Shown here piece by piece: positions 53,417 to 63,121 of a stretch of 64,000 bases of DNA (positions are counted from its first letter, which is position 1; each line of letters begins with the position of its first letter). The position numbers were made by a program, and so were the translations under genes. Origin of the DNA: [Clostridium] colinum (GTDB lineage Bacteria > Bacillota > Clostridia > Lachnospirales > CAG-274). The notes under the pieces were generated by a model, which had not been told where the DNA came from, did no database searches, and was given only the letters and a program-made list of their open reading frames with translations. The stretch is from NCBI RefSeq assembly GCF_940677205.1, contig NZ_OW712331.1, positions 248,001 through 312,000 of the forward strand, given 5' to 3'.

Positions 53417-53445
53417 TTGACAAAGAATATTATTAATTATATAAT
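53417..53445 (+). promoter_or_regulatory. folD-rimO-pgsA operon promoter
   Basis: Consensus TTGACA (53417-53422) and TATAAT (53440-53445), spacer 17, lie 43 bases before the folD ATG. The remaining 200 bases toward the oleate hydratase start are AT-rich with no other feature I can name. Confidence 0.85.
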
Positions 53446-53488
53446 AAATTAAGCTATTAAAAATTTTAAAAATTTAGAAAGGTATAGT

Positions 53489-54346
53489 ATGAACAATATA
53501 ATAAATGGTACTGAAATAGCTAGAATTATAAAAGATGAAATAAAAAAAGATATAGAAAAAATACAAGGTAAAAAGCCTTGTCTTGCTGTTATTATGGTAG
53601 GTGATAATGAAGCTAGCAAAATATATATTAAAAATAAAAACAAAGCTTGTGATTATGTTGGTATAAAAAGTGATACATATTTTTTAGATACTAATACAAC
53701 AGAAAATGAGTTAATAAATTTAATAGAAAAATTAAATAATGATAATAATGTAAATGGAATATTAGTACAATTACCTTTACCAAATCATATAAATGAAAAA
53801 AATATACTCTTAAAAATAAATCCCTTAAAAGATGTAGATGGATTTCACCCTTATAACATAGGTATGTTATCTACCAATAATGCTAAGTTAAAATCTTGTA
53901 CTCCCTCTGGCTGTATAGAACTTTTAAAAAGAAATAATATAGAAATACAAGGTAAAAATGCACTTATAATAGGAAGAAGCAATATTGTAGGTAAGCCATT
54001 AGCTATGATGCTTTTAAATGAAGATGCAACAGTTACAACAGCACATACTAAAACTAAAAATTTAGAACATTTAACAAAACAAGCAGACATTATTATAGTT
54101 GCAATAGGTGTTGCAAACTTTTTAAAGCCTAATATGATAAAAGATGGTGTTGTACTTATAGATGTTGGTATAAATAGAAAAAAAGACGGAAGCTTATGTG
54201 GAGACATAGATTTTGAATGTAGTAAAAAAGCTAGTTTTATTACACCAGTACCTGGTGGTGTTGGACCTATGACAATAACAATGCTTATAAAAAATTGTTT
54301 AATAGCATATAAAATACAAAATAATATAAATACAAAGGAGGATTAA
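53489..54346 (+). CDS. folD: Methylene-THF dehydrogenase/cyclohydrolase FolD
   Basis: The 285-residue bifunctional enzyme interconverts 5,10-methylene- and 10-formyl-tetrahydrofolate. It has the catalytic-region ASKIYIKNKNKACDYVGI with its Tyr and Lys, the ILVQLPLPNHI and PLKDVDGFHP motifs, the NADP loop IIGRSNIVGKPLAMMLL and the C-terminal PVPGGVGPMTITMLI. The stop is one base from the rimO start, giving tight coupling. SD gaaagg. Confidence 0.96.
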   Translation: MNNIINGTEIARIIKDEIKKDIEKIQGKKPCLAVIMVGDNEASKIYIKNKNKACDYVGIKSDTYFLDTNTTENELINLIEKLNNDNNVNGILVQLPLPNHINEKNILLKINPLKDVDGFHPYNIGMLSTNNAKLKSCTPSGCIELLKRNNIEIQGKNALIIGRSNIVGKPLAMMLLNEDATVTTAHTKTKNLEHLTKQADIIIVAIGVANFLKPNMIKDGVVLIDVGINRKKDGSLCGDIDFECSKKASFITPVPGGVGPMTITMLIKNCLIAYKIQNNINTKED

Positions 54347-54347
54347 T

Positions 54348-55703
54348 TTGGATAATAAAGTAAAAATAGCCTTTGTTTCTTTAGGCTGTGATAAAAACCT
54401 TATGGACAGTGAAATAATGTTAGGTCTTATAAAAGAAGAAGGCTATATAGTAACAGAAAAAGAAGAAACAGCAGATATTATAATAATAAATAGTTGTGGA
54501 TTTAAGATAGATGCTAGTGAAGAGGGTATAGAAAATATATTAAGAGTAGCAGACTATAAAGAAACAGGAAATTGTAAAGGAATAATTGTTACAGGGTGTA
54601 TGGCTCAAAGATATAAAGAAGAAATATTTGATTCTTTACCAGAGGTTGATGCTGTTGTAGGTACAGGAGATTTTGAAAATATAGGTAATGTTATAAAAGA
54701 AATATTACAAGGACATAAAAAGGTACAACTTATAACAGATAATAATAAGCCTTTAGATGAAAAAAATTCTCTTAAAAGAGTGGTAACAACAACTGGTGGA
54801 TTTGCTTATCTTAAAATAGCAGAGGGTTGTGATAAAAGATGTACATATTGCACTATACCTTCTATAAAAGGTAAATTTAGAAGCCGTAGCATAGAAAGCC
54901 TTGTAGAAGAAGCAAAGCTATTAGCTAGTCAAGATATTAGAGAAATTATACTTGTTGCTCAAGACTCTTCTTTATATGGAACAGATTTATATGGAGAAAA
55001 AAAATTACCAGAATTATTAAAAAAATTATCTGAAATAGAAGATATAAAGTGGATAAGAATTTTATACTGTTATCCAGAGCATATAGATGATAACCTTATA
55101 GAAGAAATGGCTAATAATGAAAAAGTTTGCAAATATATAGATATGCCTATACAACACGCAGATGATAAAATATTAAAACTTATGGGTAGACGAAGCACAA
55201 GAGATAAATTGGAAGAAACTATTAGCAAACTTAGAAATAAAATGCCAGATATATGTATAAGAACTACATTTATAGTTGGGTTTCCTAATGAAACAGAAGA
55301 AGCTTTTAATAATCTTTATGAATTTACAGAAAAAATGAAATTTGATAGGCTGGGTATATTTACATATTCTAGAGAAGAAGGAACGCCTGCATATAATATG
55401 GATAATCAAATAGATGAAGATATAAAAGAAGAAAGAAAAGAAAAACTTATGTTATTACAAAAAGATATTTCTTCAAATGTATGTAGAAAATTTATAGGAA
55501 ATATCTTAGAAGTTATAGTGGAAGGCAAAATAGAAGGCGAAGATAATATTTATTGTGGAAGAAGCTACAGAGATTGCTATGAAATAGATGGATTTGTATT
55601 TTTTAAAGCTCCAGAAGATATGGAAATTATAGCAGGTGATTTTTATAATATAAAAATTACAGATGCATATGAATATGACCTTATAGGAGAAATACAAATA
55701 TAA
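54348..55703 (+). CDS. rimO: Ribosomal protein S12 methylthiotransferase RimO
   Basis: The 451-residue radical-SAM enzyme adds a methylthio group to an Asp of ribosomal protein S12. The N-terminal UPF0004 domain carries three cluster cysteines (SLGCDKN, SCGF, GCMAQRY). The radical-SAM core has EGCDKRCTYCTIPSIKGKFRSR and the C-terminus a TRAM domain. The SLGCDKNLMDSE start separates RimO from MiaB. Translation starts at TTG 54348 behind a perfect aaggagga SD located at the end of folD. Confidence 0.95.
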   Translation: MDNKVKIAFVSLGCDKNLMDSEIMLGLIKEEGYIVTEKEETADIIIINSCGFKIDASEEGIENILRVADYKETGNCKGIIVTGCMAQRYKEEIFDSLPEVDAVVGTGDFENIGNVIKEILQGHKKVQLITDNNKPLDEKNSLKRVVTTTGGFAYLKIAEGCDKRCTYCTIPSIKGKFRSRSIESLVEEAKLLASQDIREIILVAQDSSLYGTDLYGEKKLPELLKKLSEIEDIKWIRILYCYPEHIDDNLIEEMANNEKVCKYIDMPIQHADDKILKLMGRRSTRDKLEETISKLRNKMPDICIRTTFIVGFPNETEEAFNNLYEFTEKMKFDRLGIFTYSREEGTPAYNMDNQIDEDIKEERKEKLMLLQKDISSNVCRKFIGNILEVIVEGKIEGEDNIYCGRSYRDCYEIDGFVFFKAPEDMEIIAGDFYNIKITDAYEYDLIGEIQI

Positions 55704-55719
55704 GATTTGGAGGGATAAA

Positions 55720-56277
55720 ATGAACTTACCAAACAAATTAACTATTTTTAGAATAATATTAATACCTTTTTTATTAATATTTATACTATTTGATTTTATA
55801 CCATTAGATATACAAATAAGACGATATATAGCAACAGCTATATTTATAACAGCATCTTTAACAGATGCTTTAGATGGGCATATAGCTAGAAAGTATAATT
55901 TGATTACTAATTTTGGAAAATTTATGGACCCTCTTGCAGATAAACTTTTAGTAACTTCTACCATGATAGCATTAATATCTATGCAAGATGCAATAGTACC
56001 TTTAAAAGCGTGGGTTGTTATATTAATAATAGCAAGAGAATTTTTTATGACAGGCTTTAGAACAATTGCTATGGAAAAAAATGTAGTTATAGCAGCAGGT
56101 AATTCTGGCAAATTAAAAACTATTTTTCAAATGTTTATGATAATATTTTTATTATTAAATATAGATAATAAAGTATTTATATTTATTAGCAATGTTTTAA
56201 TAGCTATATCTGTGTTTTTAACTATATATTCTTTAGTAGAATATGTTATTAAAAATAAAAGTGTTTTAAAAGATTAA
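55720..56277 (+). CDS. pgsA: Phosphatidylglycerophosphate synthase PgsA
   Basis: The 185-residue CDP-alcohol phosphotransferase has about five membrane helices. It carries the complete active-site signature DALDGHIARKYNLITNFGKF plus MDPLADK, that is D-x2-DG-x2-AR-x8-G-x3-D-x3-D, which binds CDP-diacylglycerol and Mg. It makes phosphatidylglycerol phosphate, precursor of PG and cardiolipin. It sits 16 bases after rimO in the classic rimO-pgsA-cinA-recA order, here interrupted by the GGDEF-EAL gene. SD ggaggg. Confidence 0.95.
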   Translation: MNLPNKLTIFRIILIPFLLIFILFDFIPLDIQIRRYIATAIFITASLTDALDGHIARKYNLITNFGKFMDPLADKLLVTSTMIALISMQDAIVPLKAWVVILIIAREFFMTGFRTIAMEKNVVIAAGNSGKLKTIFQMFMIIFLLLNIDNKVFIFISNVLIAISVFLTIYSLVEYVIKNKSVLKD

Positions 56278-56319
56278 AATTAATAGAGATAAAATTGAAA
56301 GGGAAAAAGTAAATATTTT

Positions 56320-58617
56320 ATGAATGTTTTTAATAAAACATACTTAAAATTGATTTTAGTATCTATAAGTTTTACTTGTATATTTTATTTATTTTTTAGT
56401 ATAATGATAGAGTATATACTAGATTCTAATATGAAATTGGTTTGTGATGTTTATTATGAACAAGTATCTTCTAAGATAAAAAATGACGTAGTATTATTAA
56501 AATCTTTAAATGAATATTTAACTGAAAATGAAGTTATTATTAAGTATTTAAAAGAAGATACAAATGACAATGAAAAAAATTTAGAAGGAATAGATAAAGT
56601 ATTAAATGAAATTAATGAATTAGATAAATTATTAGGAACGATAAGTTTTGCAGATTCTATAAGTATAGTAGATTTAAAAAAACAAGAGCTATTTTATAAA
56701 GGCAAATTAATAGAAAATTTTGACTTAACAAAAGCACCTTGGTATGATAAAGAGTATTTTTCTGGCTATAATGAAGACTCACAAATTACAAATAAGCACA
56801 TTGATAGTAATACTGGCAAAAAAGCAATATCAGTAGTATCTTTAATTTATAATGAAGATGGTGCTAAAGACAACAAACCTATAGGTGCTTCTATATTAGA
56901 TATATATATAGACGATTTAATAAATTATATTAATAATTCTTTTTATGATGGTGTATTAAAAACAGAAATATATAAGTCAAATACAGATACTAAAAAATTA
57001 AAGTATGATAAAAGTAAATATAATATTTATATAAATAAAGAAATACTAAATAATGGAGAATATTTAGTTTTTATATTTGATAAATCTGCATTAGTTAATA
57101 TGTCTGTAACAGAAATATCTTTAAAAAAGATGAAACATGTATTAACTATAGTAGGGATAGCAATTGGTATTTTACTATTTATAGCTATTAGAGTTTGTTT
57201 TAAATCGGCTTTAATGTCTATTAATAAGCTAAAATCTATATTAGAAAAGTTAAACAATAATAGTTACTTTATAGAAGATAAAAATGAATTTAGACAGTTA
57301 GAAATATTGGCAGATACACTTAATAAATCTTTTGATGATAAAATACAAGAATTAATATATTATGATGAACTTACTGGGCTACCAAATAGAAAAATGTTAG
57401 AATATACTTGCAATCAACTTATTGTGGATAATAAACCATTTGCACTTGTATTTATAGACCTTAATAGATTTAAATACATTAATGATATATTTGGACATAT
57501 GATAGGTGATGAATATTTAATTAAGTTTAGTAATATAGTAAGTGAATTAATGAAAGAAAAAGGGATAGTTACAAGATATTCTGGAGATGAATTTATTATT
57601 GTATATGAAAAATATACTGATAATAAGGAATTTTTAGATTTTTATAACAATAAATTTATAAAAGCATTTGCAAGCCCTATAAAGATAAATGAAGAATTGA
57701 CAACAGAAATAGGATTTTCGGCTGGTGTTGCTATATATCCTAAAGATGCTATAAGTTTTGAAGAATTGATTAATAAAAGTGATTTTATAATGTATATTAA
57801 TAAAAAGAATTTTGTAAGTAAAAAAATTACTTTTTTTAATGAAAAAATATATGAAAACTTATTATATAACGAAAAGATAAAGGCGGAGCTTAAACAAGCT
57901 TTAGACAATAATGAATTTTATTTAAATTATCAACCTATTATAGATAAAAACCATAACATATTAAAATGTGAAGCACTAATACGTTGGAATAACAGAAATT
58001 TAGGGTTTATACCTCCAGATAAATTTATTAAACAGCTAGAAGAAACTAGACAAATTATAGAAGTAGGTTATTGGATTATAGAAAAAGTATGTCAAGATAT
58101 TAAAGAACTTGAATTTGAAAAAAAAGAAATTCAAATAAGTATAAATATTTCACCATTACAATTAATGTTAAAAGATTTTGTAAGTAATGTAATAGAAATA
58201 GTAGATAAATATAGTATAGATTACAAGCAATTATGTTTTGAAATAACAGAAACAGTACTTTTAGATAATAAAGAGTTTGTTTTAGAAAATATTAATAAAC
58301 TTAGAGATTTAGGTATAGAAATAGCTTTAGATGATTTTGGAACAGGCTATTCATCTTTTAATTATTTAAGAAATTATAAATTAGATATTTTAAAGATAGA
58401 TAAAAGCTTTTTACAATCAAATAAAAAATTAGATTTTGATATTATAAATCAAATAAAAGAATTAGCCCATTTATTAAATATGGAAGTTGTAGCAGAAGGC
58501 TTAGAGACAGAAGAACAATTTGAAATAATAAAAAATATGGGTATAGATTATTTACAGGGCTATTATTTTAGTAAGCCTATACCTTTAGATGAGTTTAAAA
58601 AAATGATAAAAGGTTAA
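56320..58617 (+). CDS. Membrane GGDEF-EAL cyclic-di-GMP protein
   Basis: The 765-residue sensor protein has two membrane helices (about 8-32 and 270-293) bracketing an extracellular Cache-like domain, then GGDEF (about 340-500) and EAL (about 515-760) domains. The cyclase motif reads RYSGDEF (about 422) with intact FIDLNRFKYINDIFGHMIGDE, so it may be active, but the RxxD inhibitory site is missing. The EAL domain is intact: CEALIRW near 550, SINISPLQL, DDFGTGYSS and KIDKSF, arguing for phosphodiesterase activity. Net direction cannot be read from sequence. It lies between pgsA and cinA. Confidence 0.92.
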   Translation: MNVFNKTYLKLILVSISFTCIFYLFFSIMIEYILDSNMKLVCDVYYEQVSSKIKNDVVLLKSLNEYLTENEVIIKYLKEDTNDNEKNLEGIDKVLNEINELDKLLGTISFADSISIVDLKKQELFYKGKLIENFDLTKAPWYDKEYFSGYNEDSQITNKHIDSNTGKKAISVVSLIYNEDGAKDNKPIGASILDIYIDDLINYINNSFYDGVLKTEIYKSNTDTKKLKYDKSKYNIYINKEILNNGEYLVFIFDKSALVNMSVTEISLKKMKHVLTIVGIAIGILLFIAIRVCFKSALMSINKLKSILEKLNNNSYFIEDKNEFRQLEILADTLNKSFDDKIQELIYYDELTGLPNRKMLEYTCNQLIVDNKPFALVFIDLNRFKYINDIFGHMIGDEYLIKFSNIVSELMKEKGIVTRYSGDEFIIVYEKYTDNKEFLDFYNNKFIKAFASPIKINEELTTEIGFSAGVAIYPKDAISFEELINKSDFIMYINKKNFVSKKITFFNEKIYENLLYNEKIKAELKQALDNNEFYLNYQPIIDKNHNILKCEALIRWNNRNLGFIPPDKFIKQLEETRQIIEVGYWIIEKVCQDIKELEFEKKEIQISINISPLQLMLKDFVSNVIEIVDKYSIDYKQLCFEITETVLLDNKEFVLENINKLRDLGIEIALDDFGTGYSSFNYLRNYKLDILKIDKSFLQSNKKLDFDIINQIKELAHLLNMEVVAEGLETEEQFEIIKNMGIDYLQGYYFSKPIPLDEFKKMIKG

Positions 58618-58653
58618 AATAATTATATATTTAACATTAAAAGAGGTGTCTTT

Positions 58654-59895
58654 ATGAACGCAGAAATTTTTTCAGTAGGTACAGAAATTTTATTGGGAGA
58701 AATATTAGATACTAATGCAAAATATATAGCTAGTGAATTAGCCAATATAGGAATAGATGTTTTTTATAAAACTTCTGTTGGAGATAACGAACAAAGAATA
58801 TTAGAGGCAATTGATAACGCTTATAAAAGAGCAGATATAATAATATCTACTGGAGGGCTTGGACCTACAGATGATGATTTAACTAAAGAAACTTTTGCTA
58901 AATATTTTAATAAAAAATTAATAACAGATAAAAAAAGTTTAGAAAATTTAAAAACATATTTTTCAGATGAAAAAATGCCATTATCTAATTTAAAGCAAGC
59001 AGATATGCCAGAAGGTTGTAAAGTTTTATTAAATGAAAATGGTACAGCATCAGGTTGTATTATAGAAGAAAAAGGTAAAATAGCAGTAATTTTACCAGGG
59101 CCACCTAAAGAATGTATACCTATGTTTGATAAACAAGTAAAACCTATGTTGCAAAAAATGGGAAATAAAATATTAATATCTAAAAGTCTTAATCTTTGTG
59201 GAATAGGGGAAAGCGAGGCCTCTGAGAAAATAAGAGATTTAATGTTACAATCAAAAAACCCTACAATAGCTCCATATGCAAGCAACAATGAAATGAGGTT
59301 TAGAGTTACAGCTAGTGGCAAAACACAAGAAGAGGCTATAAAAATTTTAAATCCAACAGTAGAAAATTTATATAATATTTTTAAAGACTATATATATGGA
59401 GAAGATACCGATACATTACAAAGTGTATTAGTAGATAAGCTTATAAAATATAATATGACAATATCAACAGCAGAATCTTGTACAGGCGGTTTGTTAGCAT
59501 CTACAATAATAAATGTATCCTCTTCTTCTAAAGTATTTTTAAATGGTGTTATATCTTATTCTAATGAAAGTAAGTTATATGAACTTAATGTTTGTAAAGA
59601 TGATTTAGAAAAATATGGTGCTGTTAGTGAGCAAATAGCTATCCAAATGGCAGAAGGTATTAGAAAAAAATCTAATACTAGTATAGGTATATCTACAACA
59701 GGTATAGCAGGACCTACAGGTGGAACAAAAGATAAGCCAATAGGACTTGTATATATAGCTATATCTATGGAAGGAAAAGAAACCATTTGTAAAAAGCTTA
59801 ATTTAAAAGGTGATAGACAAAAAATAAGAGAAAAAACAGTTCATATTTGTTTAGCTAATTTGTTAAAATTAATAAAAGATATAAAGGAGGATTAA
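58654..59895 (+). CDS. cinA: CinA, competence/damage-inducible protein with NMN deamidase domain
   Basis: The 413-residue two-domain protein has an N-terminal MoCF-like domain ([36 protein letters not shown]; pyrophosphatase-type in homologues) and a C-terminal PncC domain ([35 protein letters not shown]) that deamidates nicotinamide mononucleotide. Its stop is one base from recA, the usual cinA-recA pairing. SD aagaggtg. With the nicotinamidase-like gene at 19002 it suggests active NAD salvage. Confidence 0.95.
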   Translation: MNAEIFSVGTEILLGEILDTNAKYIASELANIGIDVFYKTSVGDNEQRILEAIDNAYKRADIIISTGGLGPTDDDLTKETFAKYFNKKLITDKKSLENLKTYFSDEKMPLSNLKQADMPEGCKVLLNENGTASGCIIEEKGKIAVILPGPPKECIPMFDKQVKPMLQKMGNKILISKSLNLCGIGESEASEKIRDLMLQSKNPTIAPYASNNEMRFRVTASGKTQEEAIKILNPTVENLYNIFKDYIYGEDTDTLQSVLVDKLIKYNMTISTAESCTGGLLASTIINVSSSSKVFLNGVISYSNESKLYELNVCKDDLEKYGAVSEQIAIQMAEGIRKKSNTSIGISTTGIAGPTGGTKDKPIGLVYIAISMEGKETICKKLNLKGDRQKIREKTVHICLANLLKLIKDIKED

Positions 59896-59896
59896 G

Positions 59897-61081
59897 ATGG
59901 CAGATAAAAAATCTAAAGATAGCGTTATGGATAATATAGCTAAAGGAAGAGAAACAGCCTTAAAAAATGCTATTGCTCAAATTGAAAAACAATTTGGTAA
60001 AGGTGCTGTTATGAAGCTTGGAGAAACAACAAACAAAACAGTGGAGGTTATACCAACAGGGTCTTTAAGCTTAGATGTTGCTCTTGGTGCTGGTGGTGTT
60101 CCAAAAGGTAGAATTATAGAAATATTTGGCCCAGAATCTAGTGGTAAAACCACTGTGGCATTACATATGGTGGCAGAAGTTCAAAAAGCGGGAGGTATAG
60201 CTGGATTTGTAGATGCAGAGCACGCATTAGACCCAGTATATGCTCAAAAAATAGGAGTTAATATAGATGAGTTATATATATCTCAACCAGATGATGGAGA
60301 ACAAGCTCTTGACATTACAGAAACAATGGTTCGTTCTGGTGCTATAGACATTATTATAGTAGACTCTGTTGCAGCATTGGTGCCAAAATCAGAAATAGAT
60401 GGCGAAATGGGAGATTCTCATATGGGCGTACAGGCTAGATTAATGAGTCAAGCCCTTAGAAAACTTACGGCAATTACAGCAAAAAGCAAATGTATAGTTG
60501 TATTTATTAACCAGCTTAGAGAAAAAATAGGAATATCTTATGGTAGCCCAGAAACAACAACAGGTGGGCGTGCATTAAAATTTTATGCAAGCGTTAGGAT
60601 AGATATTAGAAAAGGTGAACCTATAAAAAATGGTACAGATATAATAGGAGCTAGAACAAAAGCTAAAATAGCAAAAAATAAAATTGCACCTCCTTTTAGA
60701 ACTGCCGAATTTGATATTATTTATGGTCAAGGTATATCACACGTAGGAGATGTTTTAGACCTTGGAGCAGACCTTGGTATTATTACAAAAGGTGGAGCAT
60801 GGTATTCTTATGAAGAAACTAGATTAGGTCAAGGTAGAGAAAACGCTAAAAAGTTTCTTTTAGAAAATCCACATTTATTAAGAACTATTGAAAATGCCGT
60901 GAGAAAGCATTATGAAATGCCAGAGCTTGAAGAAATAAAAGAAAGCATAGCTAACACAGAGGCTAAACCTATTGATGATGATGAAGTTAAAATAGCTATG
61001 GAGGATACAGAATTTAAAGCAGATTTTGATGAAGATGCTTTGGAGATAGAGCTTTTAGCCAATGATATATCAGAAGAATAA
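59897..61081 (+). CDS. recA: Recombinase RecA
   Basis: The 394-residue recombinase has Walker [10 protein letters not shown] at residues 78-86, [13 protein letters not shown], the [19 protein letters not shown] Walker B region, the loop-2 [27 protein letters not shown] and an acidic C-terminal tail from about residue 345. The tail is somewhat longer than the E. coli one (353 residues total) and unusually rich in Asp and Glu ([20 protein letters not shown]). SD aaggagga inside the cinA end. No LexA-type box was recognised because it has no separate promoter here. Confidence 0.97.
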   Translation: MADKKSKDSVMDNIAKGRETALKNAIAQIEKQFGKGAVMKLGETTNKTVEVIPTGSLSLDVALGAGGVPKGRIIEIFGPESSGKTTVALHMVAEVQKAGGIAGFVDAEHALDPVYAQKIGVNIDELYISQPDDGEQALDITETMVRSGAIDIIIVDSVAALVPKSEIDGEMGDSHMGVQARLMSQALRKLTAITAKSKCIVVFINQLREKIGISYGSPETTTGGRALKFYASVRIDIRKGEPIKNGTDIIGARTKAKIAKNKIAPPFRTAEFDIIYGQGISHVGDVLDLGADLGIITKGGAWYSYEETRLGQGRENAKKFLLENPHLLRTIENAVRKHYEMPELEEIKESIANTEAKPIDDDEVKIAMEDTEFKADFDEDALEIELLANDISEE

Positions 61082-61187
61082 AACAATTAAAATTTTTATA
61101 TAAATTGTATATTAAAGGATTTTATCAACATATAAAATATAGCTTATTTTATTATGAAAAAATGTTATAGGCTTTGAATATAAATTA

Positions 61188-61211
61188 AGGACATAGATTT
61201 ATCTATGTCCT
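61188..61211. terminator. Hairpin between recA and the small membrane-protein gene
   Basis: A perfect 10-bp stem AGGACATAGA (61188-61197) and TCTATGTCCT (61202-61211) has a TTTA loop that holds the stop codon of the minus-strand gene; A/T flanks allow termination in the plus direction after recA. Confidence 0.75.
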
Positions 61212-61567
61212 ATTTTTAATGTAAATGATAATTTATGTTTTTGTAAATTTATAATAGATATTAATATACTAACTGCTAAACCATATATTATAGGTAATAA
61301 TGTTAAAAATAAGTTTTCTTTTGATAAAGAAAAACTCCAATAAATAGCAAAAAGTATAGAAATAGGTATGTTTATATTTTCTATAAAACTATTAGATTGT
61401 TTTTTTATTAATATTAATACTAAAGGAACAATAATAGCAATTAATAGGGAAGGTAAATCATAAAAATTAACTATTATAGTAGTAATATTATATTTATTAG
61501 GCATTAAAAATATGTATAATATAGTAATTAATAATAATATAATACTTTTTATTTTTATACTTTTCAT
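61199..61567 (-). CDS. Small four-helix membrane protein, unknown
   Basis: The 122-residue, strongly hydrophobic protein has about four membrane segments (roughly 8-24, 30-55, 65-85, 88-108) with short loops and a basic C-terminus (QKHKLSFTLKIGHR). It has a real SD (aaaggagatg) before the ATG and is bounded by terminators, so it is probably an expressed single gene. I do not recognise the family. Codon use is as AT-rich as its surroundings, giving no sign of recent transfer. Confidence 0.65.
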   Translation of the reverse strand: MKSIKIKSIILLLITILYIFLMPNKYNITTIIVNFYDLPSLLIAIIVPLVLILIKKQSNSFIENINIPISILFAIYWSFSLSKENLFLTLLPIIYGLAVSILISIINLQKHKLSFTLKIGHR

Positions 61568-61730
61568 AAATACATCTCCTTTAAATATTATTATTAATTA
61601 ATAGTGTACTACTTTTTGAAAAATTAATCAATTATTAAAATATATTAAAAGTTTATCTAGATTTTTATTAAAAATTACTAAATTAATAAAAAATTATAAT
61701 AATTTATAAACTTTAGCTTAATTTATTTAT

Positions 61731-61772
61731 AAAAAATACACCTTAAACAAACAAGCTTAAGATGTATTTTTT
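61731..61772. terminator. Terminator of the mannosidase operon
   Basis: AAAAAATACACCTTAA (61731-61746) pairs with TTAAGATGTATTTTTT (61757-61772) with one mismatch and a 10-base loop. Poly-T on both strands makes it usable in either direction; it sits just after the GH125 stop on the minus strand. Confidence 0.8.
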
Positions 61773-61800
61773 TTTAATATTTTTTTTTAATATTTATTTT

Positions 61801-63093
61801 TTATTTTCTCTTTACACTATAACCACAATAGTCTAAAACTAATTCGCAAAACATAGCATTTGCCCAAGAAAACCATTCTCTAGTAAATTCATTAGGGTTG
61901 TTTACATTAAAGCCTTCGTGCATTAAGTTTGTGTTACCATCAGTAGCTTTCATTAAGTCTATAATTTGTTTTTTATATTCCTTATCGCTACTTGTTAAAC
62001 CTTGCATAGCTAAAGAAATATGCCAAATATAGTTTATAGGAGTGTGAGGGCTACCAATACCTTTTGCTTTTTCACCTTCATAATAATAAGGGTTACCATT
62101 ACTTAAAATAAAATCTCTTGTATTTTTATAAGTTTGGTCATTTTCATCTCTATAACCAATATAAGGAATAGAAAGTAAGCTTGGTAAGTTTGCATCATCC
62201 ATAAGGTTATATTGTCCAAAACCATCTACTTCATAGGCATATATTCTACCATATTTATAATGTTCTATAACACCATAAGTTTCGATAGCATCTTCTATTT
62301 CTTTGGCAAGTTTAATACTTTCTTCTGCCAATTTTTCATCTTTAAGAATTTCTAAAGATATTTCATTTAAATATTTTAATACTACTACTGCAAACATATT
62401 AGAAGGTATTAAATATCCATATTGACAAGCATCATCACTAGGTCTAAACCCAGACCAAGTTAAACCTATATTAGATTTAACCAAAGCACCTTTGCCATCT
62501 CTAGAAAGGGTATCTGTATAATAGCAGTCTTTTCTAATGAAAGAATAAGGAGAGTTTTCTTCGTGATTTTGCTCTGTTCTCCAAACTTCTATAATTTTAA
62601 AAGCAGCTTTTTTAAATGTATCGTCAAAGTGAGATGTTTTTCCAGTATTTTTCCAAAGTAGATAAGCCATTTGAATAGGAAAACAAAGAGAATCTATTTC
62701 ATATTTTCTTTCCCAAATCCAACCAGACATTTCTGTAACATCTTTTTCCCAACATTTACCATTATCAGTTTCGTTAAATGCATTAGCGTATGGGTCTAAT
62801 AAAATATATTGCATTTGACGTTTTACTAAGCCTTCTATAAGGTCAGCTATTTCTTCATCTTTTTCGGCTAAAAAATAATAAGGTCTTAACTGACAAACAG
62901 AATCTCTTAACCACATAGCAGGTATATCACCTGTTATTACATAAGTAGTTTTATCAGGCATTTTTTTAACAGTAGTATCTAATGTGTTGGTGTAACAGTT
63001 TTCGAACATTTTTTTTAATTTTTCATCATTGCCTAATTTTTTATAAACATCATTTAATAAATCTTTCATAGATTGTGGTATTTGTTTTTCCAT
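61801..63093 (-). CDS. Glycoside hydrolase family 125, exo-alpha-1,6-mannosidase
   Basis: The 430-residue protein matches the metal-independent GH125 exo-alpha-mannosidases: [25 protein letters not shown] near the N-terminus, [39 protein letters not shown] and [21 protein letters not shown], with the catalytic acids expected in these segments. There is no signal peptide, so it probably acts on imported mannosides or N-glycan fragments in the cytosol. The start is ATG 63093, SD gggaga. It follows a ROK kinase gene, which could phosphorylate the released sugar. Confidence 0.9.
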   Translation of the reverse strand: MEKQIPQSMKDLLNDVYKKLGNDEKLKKMFENCYTNTLDTTVKKMPDKTTYVITGDIPAMWLRDSVCQLRPYYFLAEKDEEIADLIEGLVKRQMQYILLDPYANAFNETDNGKCWEKDVTEMSGWIWERKYEIDSLCFPIQMAYLLWKNTGKTSHFDDTFKKAAFKIIEVWRTEQNHEENSPYSFIRKDCYYTDTLSRDGKGALVKSNIGLTWSGFRPSDDACQYGYLIPSNMFAVVVLKYLNEISLEILKDEKLAEESIKLAKEIEDAIETYGVIEHYKYGRIYAYEVDGFGQYNLMDDANLPSLLSIPYIGYRDENDQTYKNTRDFILSNGNPYYYEGEKAKGIGSPHTPINYIWHISLAMQGLTSSDKEYKKQIIDLMKATDGNTNLMHEGFNVNNPNEFTREWFSWANAMFCELVLDYCGYSVKRK

Positions 63094-63121
63094 AATAAAT
63101 CTCCCTAACAATTATTAAATA

